From: Candidatus Hydrogenedentota bacterium
GTDB lineage: Bacteria; Hydrogenedentota; Hydrogenedentia; Hydrogenedentales; SLHB01
NCBI GenBank assembly: GCA_013359265.1
Contig: JABWCD010000024.1
Coordinates: 1-64,000 of the forward strand
DNA: 64,000 nt
Reading direction: 5' to 3'
Shown: piece after piece, positions 35,268 through 44,000 of the stretch
Layout of the letters: each line of letters starts with the position of its first letter
Numbering within the stretch: position 1 is the first letter of the stretch
The notes under the pieces: generated by a model
Seen by the model: only the letters and a program-made list of their open reading frames with translations
Database searches by the model: none
Told to the model about the DNA's origin: nothing
Program-made: the position numbers and the translations under genes

Positions 35268-36896
35268 TTACAGCCGCTGATCATCAGCGAGGAGGCGTTC
35301 GCGCAGTTTGTCATAGGGCACGGCCTGCACGGCAATTCCCGTGTCGATAGCCATGACGGCGGCGGTGGCGGCGCTCTGGCCGAGGATCATGAAGACGGGC
35401 TCCATGCGGATGGAGCCGAAGGCGATGTGCGAGCTGGACAGGCAAATTGGGACGAGCAGGTTCTCGCATTCGTCTTGTTTCGGCGTGAGCGCCCGGTAGT
35501 CGATAGCATAAGGTTTGTCGGGCTTGACGCCGATATCGCCCTCGTTCTGCACGAATCCGTCAGGTTTTATATAGCGTTGCACGTTGTGGCTGTCCATCGC
35601 ATAGGAACCCATTCCCACGGACATCGCCACGTCGCGTTTGCCGAGCACCTCATGTTCGGTCATGACGAACGCGCCGATCATGCGCCTCGCTTCGCGCACG
35701 TAAATCTGGTGCGGCCAGTTGCCGTTGTCCGTGAACTCGTCTTTCGCGAGGCCCCACTTGCCCATTGCCTCGCGCACGTCCTGCGGCACGCGCGGATCGT
35801 TGGCCATGAAGTACATTAATCCCTTCTGATACCGCGTATGCTCGTCGAGAATCTTGCGCCTGCGTTCGTACGACGCTTCGGGATAGTCGTAATTCGCGCC
35901 GATATTGTCCGTGCTGAAGGGGCCGTGATTGTTGGTGTCGGTCTTGCGGTTCGGAATGGGGTCGAATTTTTGGAAGTGTTCGCGCCAGCCGGACTCGAAC
36001 ACACGCAACAGCAGTTCGTATTGCGCGGCGTCATAGCCTTCCGGTTTCTCGAACGGCACGCGGTTCTCCGGGTGATCGGTGAGGCACATGCGGTAGCAGT
36101 ACGCCTGCACGCGCTTGTCCGCCGCGCCGAATTCGCCCGGCGGATCGGCAGAGACACGCGGCAGCAACCCGCTCGCGGGATCGCCGGGGACCTTGTATGG
36201 GCTGATTTCCGCCATGAAGTAGTGGCGATGGTGCAGCACGCCGGTCTGCACGCCGTTCCATTTCTCGCCGTACGCCGCGGTCGATTCGCGGCCCACGTGG
36301 TACGACACACCCGCCGCGGCCATGAGATCGCCTTCGTACGTCGCGTCGATGAACACCTTCGCGCGATACGCATCGCCCGCGAGCGTGCGTATCGCGACAA
36401 TGTGGCCGTCCTCCTTGGTTACGCCATGTTCGCGGTCGAGCCACGCATCGCGGTGGACGGGAATCGAATGCTCTTTGACGAACTCCTCGAAGACCGCCTC
36501 CGCGACGTGCGGCTCGAATATCCACATCGTGCGGTTGTCGCCGTCGATCGCGGGCGTGCCCTGGCCCTTGTTGCCGTACTCCTCGCGCGTTTGCCAACGC
36601 CACGCCTCGGCACTGTCGTAATGCTTCCACACGCGATGATAGAACTCGCGCGCAATGCCGCCAATCGTTTCCTTCTTGCCGGTGTCGGTCCAGCCGAGAC
36701 CGCCGCTGCTCAATCCGCCGAGGTGTTTGTCCGGCGAAACGACAACAACGGAATGGCCCATCCGCGCGACCTGTACCGCGGCGGCAATGGCGGACGAGGT
36801 GCCGCCGTAGATGGCGACATCCGCGTCATATTCGGCCGCTGACGCGCTGCCCGTCAGCGCCAGCGCAATCAGCAACACAGAAGACTGCCGCTGCAT
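35268..36896 (-). CDS. Exported FAD-dependent oxidoreductase
   Basis: Protein of 542 aa in the FAD_oxidored family often found beside secreted glycosidases. A signal peptide (about 1-20, LLIALALTGSASA) precedes the dinucleotide-binding motif DVAIYGGTSSAIAAAVQVAR. Next comes HLGGLSSGGLGWTDTG, the family hallmark after the first beta-alpha-beta unit. A second FAD contact region reads AKVFIDATYEGDLMAAAGV, and the end has RMEPVFMILGQSAATAAVMA. The start is placed at 36896; its upstream 30 nt are a low-complexity CCAAAAT repeat with no ribosome binding site. It is the last of a minus-strand run from the cytochrome gene at 44537. Substrate unknown, presumably a sugar-derived compound. Confidence 0.88.
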   Translation of the reverse strand: MQRQSSVLLIALALTGSASAAEYDADVAIYGGTSSAIAAAVQVARMGHSVVVVSPDKHLGGLSSGGLGWTDTGKKETIGGIAREFYHRVWKHYDSAEAWRWQTREEYGNKGQGTPAIDGDNRTMWIFEPHVAEAVFEEFVKEHSIPVHRDAWLDREHGVTKEDGHIVAIRTLAGDAYRAKVFIDATYEGDLMAAAGVSYHVGRESTAAYGEKWNGVQTGVLHHRHYFMAEISPYKVPGDPASGLLPRVSADPPGEFGAADKRVQAYCYRMCLTDHPENRVPFEKPEGYDAAQYELLLRVFESGWREHFQKFDPIPNRKTDTNNHGPFSTDNIGANYDYPEASYERRRKILDEHTRYQKGLMYFMANDPRVPQDVREAMGKWGLAKDEFTDNGNWPHQIYVREARRMIGAFVMTEHEVLGKRDVAMSVGMGSYAMDSHNVQRYIKPDGFVQNEGDIGVKPDKPYAIDYRALTPKQDECENLLVPICLSSSHIAFGSIRMEPVFMILGQSAATAAVMAIDTGIAVQAVPYDKLRERLLADDQRL

Positions 36897-36925
36897 TTTG
36901 GATTTTAGATTTTGGATTTTGGATT
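36897..36925. repeat. Low-complexity TTTTGGAT/TTTAGAT repeat
   Basis: Short run of TTTTGGAT-type words, on the minus strand CCAAAAT and CTAAAAT. It fills the whole translation-initiation region of the FAD oxidoreductase gene between it and the GH172 stop at 36940. Confidence 0.7.
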
Positions 36926-36939
36926 GAATGTCGAGAACC

Positions 36940-38778
36940 TCAGTGAGACAACATTTGCGCTGGGATTGCCTGCTTCGCCATTCCGCCGCCTTCAATTGAT
37001 GCCTCGAGTACACTCATGTTGCCCGCTTGGAAGTATTCGACGCGGATCGGGTGCGCGCCGGGTTCGAGTGCGATCTGGCCGGAGACTTCGCGGTCGCCGT
37101 GCGGACCGTCGTTGTCAACGACCAGTTCGTCGCCGATGTAGAGGCGGCTGCCGTCGTTCGATAGCGTCGAGAACGTATAGATGCCGCGCGCGGCGACGGT
37201 GACGTAACCGGTGAAGATCATTCCGAAGCGATCCGGCAAGTCCCTTGCGGGAAGGGCGATTGTGCTGGCGACACTCTTCTCGGCCGGTTTACGCCCGGCC
37301 AGGCCCTGGGTCGATTCGAGGGTATCTTCGAGCGAGAAGAATTCGAGCGCGAGTCCGGGTTTGGTCTTGCCGATTTTCGCGGCGCCGCGCGCGGATTTTT
37401 GCACGAAAGAGCCTTCGAGAATCGGCGTAACGCTTTTGCCGTTGGCGAAGCCACGCGCTTTCACCACGCACGAAGTAGTCACGTCGAAGGGGCCGTTGTA
37501 GAGTGTGGAACTCGTTGTGGGTTCGGAGCCGTCACGTGTGTAGCGGATTTCCGCGACGCCGGCGCGGCCCTTAATTTCCACGCTCGTCTTGTCGATGAAG
37601 ACGTTGCTCTTCAGAAATCCTTCCAGCGGTATCTCGTTTGCGATGACGAGCTTTTCCTTTGCAGGCAGCGGCGGGAAGGGATTGTGCGGTTCGAGCTGAT
37701 ACCAGTACGCGACAGATGCCTGGTCGTCCTGCAGCGGAAGGTATCGGCCTTCGCTCTGCCAGCCAAGGCTCTGGATGGTCACGCGGAGATCGCTTTCGAA
37801 GCGAATGGGATCGGTGATGTGCCAGCGGTATTGGCCGAAGCGGCGTTGCGAACCTTCGTATTTCACGTGATAAAAGCCCGTGTACGGGCTGGTAAAGCTT
37901 TCGTATGCGTCGCGGCCGTTTTCCATGCGTTCGTTGTAGCCGTATGAGCCGCAGAAGTAGTCTTCTTCGCCGGTGCCGCAGATGGTCGGGAAATCCGTGT
38001 CGCCGTCCATGTAGAACTTGATCTCGCCTTCGCCCCACCAGCCCGGGCTGTTCGCGCCGTGAGCGAGGTAGGTGCCGACGTAGTGCCCGCGGCCCTTGAT
38101 TCCGTCGACGATCGTGTAAACGTCTTTGTATGGAAGCGGGTTCACGCGGCGGAACTGCGCGTGGAAGTACGGCGTGTTCTTTGCCACGGGTTCAAGCGAG
38201 TAGTCGATTTGGTAATAGAGGCTTGCGCGCTTGTCGCCGAGATTTTCCATCGTGATACGGCACTTCTTGCGGAACGGCATCTGCCAGTACGAATTGAAAC
38301 CGCTGCGCGGGTTCACGCACACCGCCAGCGAGGTGATGCGCGGCTCGTTGCCGAGGCCCCAGCCCGCCGCGAAGAAATCGCCGACGGGCACTTCAACCGA
38401 CGGCTCCTTTTCGTCGTCCCAATAGAACCGGAAGATCATCAGCCGGTAATCGCCGACGGGCGTCATCCACATGTGGTTGATGACGCCGGGGCCTTTCATC
38501 TCCGCGAGGGTGAATGTCTGGCCCGGCTCGATGTAGATGTACGGGTTGACCTTCCACCCCTGCCCAAGTTCACGGGCCGCGCGCTTGGCGTTACCTTCCT
38601 CGAGCGTGGCCATGCCGCCCTTGCCCTTCTCTCCCGTAAAATTCTCCGGGCTGATCGAGCGGGTCTTCGCGTCCTTGAGTTCGTATAGTTTGTCCATGCC
38701 TATCTCCTGCGACGTAGCGGTGGCGCAGGAAATAGAGAACGCCACGACGACGGCTAAGTGGATGACGTAACACTTCAT
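36940..38778 (-). CDS. Exported GH172 (DUF2961) glycoside hydrolase with chitobiase-type and PA14 domains
   Basis: Protein of 612 aa: signal peptide (about 1-23), DUF2961/GH172 catalytic domain (about 35-390), a chitobiase C-terminal-like domain (about 410-480, IRYTRDGSEPTTSSTLYNGP) and a PA14-like domain (about 500-600, GYVTVAARGIYTFSTLSNDG). Characterised GH172 enzymes act on alpha-fructofuranosyl or arabinofuranosyl linkages. Conserved acidic GTGEEDYFCGSYGYN (about 267-281) contains the glutamates expected in the active site. GGGGGA about 9 nt upstream supports the ATG at 38778. It lies between the SLOG protein gene and the FAD oxidoreductase gene, same strand. Confidence 0.92.
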   Translation of the reverse strand: MKCYVIHLAVVVAFSISCATATSQEIGMDKLYELKDAKTRSISPENFTGEKGKGGMATLEEGNAKRAARELGQGWKVNPYIYIEPGQTFTLAEMKGPGVINHMWMTPVGDYRLMIFRFYWDDEKEPSVEVPVGDFFAAGWGLGNEPRITSLAVCVNPRSGFNSYWQMPFRKKCRITMENLGDKRASLYYQIDYSLEPVAKNTPYFHAQFRRVNPLPYKDVYTIVDGIKGRGHYVGTYLAHGANSPGWWGEGEIKFYMDGDTDFPTICGTGEEDYFCGSYGYNERMENGRDAYESFTSPYTGFYHVKYEGSQRRFGQYRWHITDPIRFESDLRVTIQSLGWQSEGRYLPLQDDQASVAYWYQLEPHNPFPPLPAKEKLVIANEIPLEGFLKSNVFIDKTSVEIKGRAGVAEIRYTRDGSEPTTSSTLYNGPFDVTTSCVVKARGFANGKSVTPILEGSFVQKSARGAAKIGKTKPGLALEFFSLEDTLESTQGLAGRKPAEKSVASTIALPARDLPDRFGMIFTGYVTVAARGIYTFSTLSNDGSRLYIGDELVVDNDGPHGDREVSGQIALEPGAHPIRVEYFQAGNMSVLEASIEGGGMAKQAIPAQMLSH

Positions 38779-38822
38779 GGAATAGTCCCCCTTTTTTTTC
38801 AGCCCAGAATGTGAGGCGCCCC

Positions 38823-39377
38823 TTATTGGGCCAATCCGATCTTACCGCGCCGAGCGTGCAGCCGCGCGGCAAGGTCAAGCTTACGATCGAAATCCCGCAA
38901 AGCATCTCCCGGACAACGTTCCAGTAGCGATTCCAGATCGGCCGGGTTCCTCAAGTTCGCGAACCGGCTTTCCGGCGCGAAGTACACGACGACGGGTTTT
39001 CCCTTGTCTACAAGATTGAGAATGTTGTGAACGGTCCCGGCACTCTCGCCGTCCCAGACCATGAGCCCATAGTCCGCGTCATCGCTCATTGCAATATCCT
39101 TCGCGGCATAGAACCAGAAATTGCCGGTGGCGCAATCGGTTTCGATTTGCCGCGTGCACCAATTTCCGAGATTATTTCTACACACGCTTCCGGAGTGGTA
39201 TATGCGCACGTTGCGATAATTCTCGTCCGCCAGAATTCGCTGTACGGCTTTGTCGACACCGTTTGCATCCCCCAAAATAATGGACAGGGACCGGTCCATG
39301 ATATTCCTGATACGGCTCAAGACCCGAGGATCGAGGCGCGCAACCTTCCTCGAACCACCTATGAAAATTGTCGTCAT
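38823..39377 (-). CDS. SLOG/YspA-like nucleotide-binding protein
   Basis: Cytoplasmic protein of 184 aa with a Rossmann-like SLOG pattern: strand plus glycine motif IFIGGSR (residues 4-10), then IILGDANGVDKAVQRIL (33-49), the typical second motif of YspA/DUF2493-like proteins, then YGLMVWDGESAGTVHNI (103-119) with the aspartate and glycine loop of that family. SLOG domains bind nucleotides or nucleotide derivatives and occur in several bacterial conflict systems. The C-terminal 50 residues are charged and helical. The start overlaps the stop of the phosphoribosyltransferase gene by 4 nt (ATGA), so both are made together. No signal peptide, unlike almost all neighbours. Confidence 0.72.
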   Translation of the reverse strand: MTTIFIGGSRKVARLDPRVLSRIRNIMDRSLSIILGDANGVDKAVQRILADENYRNVRIYHSGSVCRNNLGNWCTRQIETDCATGNFWFYAAKDIAMSDDADYGLMVWDGESAGTVHNILNLVDKGKPVVVYFAPESRFANLRNPADLESLLERCPGDALRDFDRKLDLAARLHARRGKIGLAQ

Positions 39378-39964
39378 CGCTTTACCCGCGTCTTGGTAAA
39401 CGTCAGCACGTAGATACTTTGCGCGCCGCCAGACGCCGAAAGTGCGCCGGCGGCAGCTTTCAGTGTAGCACCGGATCGGTATAGGTCGTCCAGCAATAGT
39501 ATCGTCCGGTTCTCGATCCGTTCGGCCGACACACGGTAGGCGTCCACAAGGAGTTCCAGCCTTTCCGCGTAGTCCGATATCGACTTCAGTTCGGGGGTTG
39601 CCTTAACCTTGGCGATACAATTCCGGAGCACAGGCAGCGACAATGCTTGGCCGACGGCATCGGCTAATAGCAGCAGAGGTTGATACTCCCGAGACTTTCG
39701 GGATGGTGGGACAGGCACAATGACGTCTATCGGCCAACGCCGGAATTTGACGAAGGCCGCCGCCGTGTCCGCGAGTGGCCGCACTACTGACTCGTCCCGC
39801 GCATACTTCAACCGGTAAACCAATTCGCCAACCTCGCTGCGCCTTGTTTCGAATTGTGGATGCCCGTACTCGTCGTCTCCGATATACACGCTACTTAACG
39901 TTTGTACATCAAGCGCGAAACCCGCTTTCCAATCACCGTCAAGCTTAATTGGATTCACTTTCAT
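39374..39964 (-). CDS. ComF-like phosphoribosyltransferase
   Basis: Cytoplasmic protein of 196 aa of the type I phosphoribosyltransferase fold. The PRPP-binding loop TILLLDDLYRSGATL lies at about 154-168 with the acidic pair D159-D160. An upstream IDVIVPVPPSRKSREYQPLL block (about 79-98) matches the ComF pattern, and VGELVYRLKYARDESVVRPL matches the preceding ComF helix. The zinc-binding cysteines at the N-terminus of ComF are absent; instead there are about 30 residues of unrelated sequence. Codons are less GC-rich than those of the neighbours by eye. Overlaps the SLOG gene by 4 nt and starts 18 nt after the ThuA-domain gene. Its substrate base is unknown. Confidence 0.8.
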   Translation of the reverse strand: MKVNPIKLDGDWKAGFALDVQTLSSVYIGDDEYGHPQFETRRSEVGELVYRLKYARDESVVRPLADTAAAFVKFRRWPIDVIVPVPPSRKSREYQPLLLLADAVGQALSLPVLRNCIAKVKATPELKSISDYAERLELLVDAYRVSAERIENRTILLLDDLYRSGATLKAAAGALSASGGAQSIYVLTFTKTRVKR

Positions 39965-39982
39965 GTCAAGCGCACGGGAGGA

Positions 39983-41029
39983 TCATCTATCGACGAGTGG
40001 CGCGTTTGGATTGAGGATCGGCGTGTCCCAGCCGGCGACGTCGGCCGGCATAATGCCGCGGCGAAACTCGGTGAAACTGAACGTTGTCGGGTGGTAGGGC
40101 CCGACGAATTCGATGTTGTTGCTTGGTTTGATCTGGTCTTCCATGCCGAGGCACCAGAGGTGAGCGTTGACGAGCAGGCGGCGGAAGCCGTCGTTCAAGA
40201 TGTCTTCAGACGCGCCCTGCGTCGTCGCGAAGACGCGCGCCTCTTTGCCCGATTTGCTTTTGTAGTTGCGCACCCACACGACGGGCTGCGGGTTTGCGCC
40301 CTTCTCCGGGTCTACTGGCGAGTCTTTCGTCATGCCGTTAAGCACGATTCCTTTCGCCAGGACAACGCTGCCTTCGATTGGGTCGGCGGTGTAGCAGCCG
40401 GCCTGCACGTGCATGTCGCTCACGCCCCGCAGAATGGGATGTTCCTTCTGTTCCGGGACGATCTCAAGGCGCGAACTCTGCTTGTGATTGTCCCCGTAGT
40501 GGCTTACCCACGTTTCGCCGAGCACCTGACGGCCGAAGCCTTTCTCAAATTCTTTGCCCGCGTATTGCCAGTCATAGGAGTGAAACTTGCGCTCCTTCGG
40601 GATTTGGAACGCGTGCGTCGACGTGCGCAGACCGATGATCGGGCCGCCGCGATCGACGTAGTCGACGAAGTGCTGCATCTCGTCGTCGGGCATGTTGATG
40701 AAGCGCATGAAAATGACCATGAGATCGGCTTCTTTCAGGACGCTTAGGCCGTGCAGATCGCTGCTTCCGGGAAGGAGGAAACCGGTCTTCGGATCGGTGC
40801 CGAAGATGACCGTGCATTTGAAGCCGTAGTGCTTCGCAAGAATGCGCGCCAGCGCGGGCAACGATTCTTCGCCGCGGTATTCGTGGTCGGACGCGATGAA
40901 CACGATGTGTTTGCCCGCGCCGATGCCTCCGGAGCCTTCGTAGACGACGTGGGTGGGTTCTGCGGCGAATACGGCCGCCGACATTACCATCATGATGATT
41001 GGAATTGCAGTCAAGGGTGCTCTAACCAT
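39983..41029 (-). CDS. Exported ThuA-domain protein
   Basis: Protein of 348 aa with a signal peptide (about 1-22, MMVMSAAVFA) and a ThuA-like class I glutamine amidotransferase-fold domain. Family landmarks: IVFIASDHEYRGEESLPALA, VIFGTDPKTGFLLPGSSDL, the ADLMVIFMRFINMPDDEMQH helix region and GPIIGLRTSTHAF. The family is linked to trehalose and other sugar use, but the catalytic role is not established. GGAGG at about 8 nt before the ATG is a strong ribosome binding site. It follows the large cytochrome gene by 70 nt, a common pairing in planctomycete-like genomes. Confidence 0.9.
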   Translation of the reverse strand: MVRAPLTAIPIIMMVMSAAVFAAEPTHVVYEGSGGIGAGKHIVFIASDHEYRGEESLPALARILAKHYGFKCTVIFGTDPKTGFLLPGSSDLHGLSVLKEADLMVIFMRFINMPDDEMQHFVDYVDRGGPIIGLRTSTHAFQIPKERKFHSYDWQYAGKEFEKGFGRQVLGETWVSHYGDNHKQSSRLEIVPEQKEHPILRGVSDMHVQAGCYTADPIEGSVVLAKGIVLNGMTKDSPVDPEKGANPQPVVWVRNYKSKSGKEARVFATTQGASEDILNDGFRRLLVNAHLWCLGMEDQIKPSNNIEFVGPYHPTTFSFTEFRRGIMPADVAGWDTPILNPNAPLVDR

Positions 41030-41099
41030 GGCTTACCTCCAGCATCTGGCCCTTGGCCGTTTATCTCGTCTGCGTTGCCGCGCTCGACCCTATAGTTCG

Positions 41100-44000
41100 C
41101 TAATTCTTCGTAACGCGAATCGACTGCAAATACGCGATTAAGTCCAGAATCTCTTCGCGTGTGTAGCTGTTTAGAAGCCCCGTCGGCATCGTGGAGAGTG
41201 GCGCGGGCGTTCTCTCTTTGATGTGCCCGTACAAAATCTTTTTGCCTTCGAGGTCCTGTAAGGGATTCGTGAGAACGCGCACGTAATCGGCGTTTTCTTC
41301 GACAATAATTCCGTAGACATCGCCGTCTTCGAGAATGTCGCCCGTATCTACGCTCAAATGCCACGTCTTGTATTTCTCGTTGATTACCTTCGACGGATCG
41401 AGCAGTTCCGTCAAGATCGCCGCGGCGTCCATGGGCTTGGTTCCATCGGTGAGATCAGGGCCAACGCGGCCCCCCTTCTCGTTCTGAAGGTGGCAGACCG
41501 TGCAGGACGCCTCCTTGAAAATCTTCTCGCCGCGTTCGGGCGACCAGCTTGTTCCCATTGGCGACACGTCATTGATCAGATTGGCGATTTTCCACTCCTG
41601 CACGAACTTGCGGCCCGGCGTGTTCAGCACGTCCTTGTTCTCGTTCATCCACTTCTGCGGGTCTTCGACCACGTGCATGATGCCGTTCATCAATTGGTAA
41701 TGGCCGGGATAGGTGCAGATGTACTCGTATTGGCCGAGTTCCTTCGGCGCGGTGAACTCGATGGTTTCCTTGCCGCCCATCGACAGCATTTTCGACGCGG
41801 CGAAGATTTTGTCGATCTGCGGCGTCCAATTCTTCTTGATGCCGTCCGCGCCGAGCATCATCGCGGCGAGCGCGACCTGGGACCCCGAGCCGGGCTGCAC
41901 GAAGATCATATTGTGGTCCATTGCGTCGGGGTTCGAGAAGACGATTTTGACCTTCATACCCGGCCCGACCGCAAACGCCTTGCGGTCGTATCGCATCTGC
42001 TCCTTGAGCGTCTGGATGTGGACGACCATCGTGTCGCCTTCCATCTTCGGATCGGGCGACTTTTCCTGTTCGAGATAGCTTGCGGTGTCGGCACTCGCGT
42101 CGTGCCGGTGCGCCATGTGGTCCATTGCCGCGGATTTTTGCGCGCCGATGCGCCCTTCAATCTCCCAGATGTACTTTACGCGTTCGGCGGCGCGGCGCGC
42201 ATCGGGATGGGGCGAATTGAGCGCGACGGTGAGCAGGCCTTCGTTCAGCACGTTGTGCTGCTGATGCAGCCAGAGCGCTTCGAGCAGGTGGTGCGCGTCT
42301 TTCTCGGCGCCGACGTCGAACTGCTGAATCCATTTCGCGACAGCGGTAATGACCTCATTCGTGTCGCGTTCGCTGAGTTCGGTGCGTGCGCGCAACCGGA
42401 TGCCGTTCATTGGATGCTTGAGCAGGTCGAGCAGCGCCTCGATTGGCTCGCCGTCGACCCTCACGCTGTCGAGCAACGGACGGCCTTCGGCGGTGATGCG
42501 ATAGACGCGGCCGTGCAGGTGATCGCGGCTTGGGTCGCGAATGTTGTGCTGCATGTGCCCGATGATTGCGTTTTGCCAATCGGACACGTACAGCGCGCCA
42601 TCGTCGCCCACTCTGAAATCCGACGGACGGAAGTTCGGATCGCTCGACACGAGCAGGTCTTCGGCCTCGGTGCCCCAGAAGTTTCCGTCCTTGTTTTCGA
42701 GTGTGTAGCGCTTGATGCCGAGAAATCCGATGCTGTTCAGAATGATGAAGTTGCCGTTGAACTCGTCGGGAAACTGCGTTGTGGACAGGATTCCGCTCGA
42801 CGGCACGGGCCGGACGGTCTTGGTGAGCAGTTCGTGCATCTTGAACTTGCCGTCGCCGTCCATCCGCACCTGAAACGCGCGGCCCGAGGTTGCGTCGGTG
42901 GCGAAATGGTAGCCCCAGTAGTCGAAGTCGCCTCCGTGCGGATTCGGCTCGTTCACCGCATGAAACGAGAACCGGTGCGAGCGCGGGTTGAACCGGTACA
43001 TGCCCGACTTGCTCGAATGCAGGTGCGCCGGGCCCCACGGCGTCTCGACGTTGCTAACGTTAAAAATGCCGCGCTGGTAGTAGATGTACCCATCCGCCCC
43101 ATAATCGAAATTGTTCGCGGAGTGGTGCGTGTCGGCGGAATCGAGACCGGTGAACATCAGTTCGCGCACATCGGCCACGTCGTCTCCGTCCGTGTCTTTC
43201 AGGAACCAAATGTTCGGAGCGCTGACGACGATGACGCCGCCGTTCCAGAAAGTAAATCCGGTGGGATTATGGACGTACGCGAACGTAATCGCCTTGTCCG
43301 CGACGCCGTCGCGGTCTTCATCCGGAAGGATGAGCAGACGGTCGTGCATCTCGTGGTCGGGTTGCCACTTGGGGTAGGTCTCCCACGCCGCCACCCAGAT
43401 GCGGCCCTTCGTGTCGACGTCCATCTGCACCGGGTTCACCAGTTCGGGGAATTGCTCTTCCGATGCGAACAAGTTCGCCCTCAGGCCTTTCGCGAGCTTG
43501 AATGTGTTCACGCCTTCGCTCGGGGGCACGTAGGCCGTTGAGCCTGTTTTTCCGTCGGGCGCGATATTTGTTTTCACGAGCAACGGCTTCGGTACGTTGC
43601 TGTCGTCGGGCTTGATGCACTTCCCTCCAATAGCGCTCCAAATCGCCACGTCGCGGCTTGCGGACATTGCGTCAAGCATCACCAATTCGTGTTGCAGCAC
43701 TTCCGCGTTCGTCTGGTCGTCAACGAACTTGAGGATGGAGCGATTGCCCCATACGTCGTTGCCGTCGGTCGCGTGATAGCGGTTGAACCAGCACCAGTTT
43801 TTGTCCAGTACGGCGGTGCGCACCATGTCTATCGAATCTTCGTTGATCTTCTGGCCGAGGCCTTCGACAATTACCTTCGCGAGTTCGCGGTTACCGCGAT
43901 CGTTCAGATGGACGCCGTTGATCGTGAGCGGGTCCTCGATTGCGCTGTAGAGCGCGCGGGTCGGCGCGTAGAGATCGACAAAGGTCACGCTTTTTTCCGC

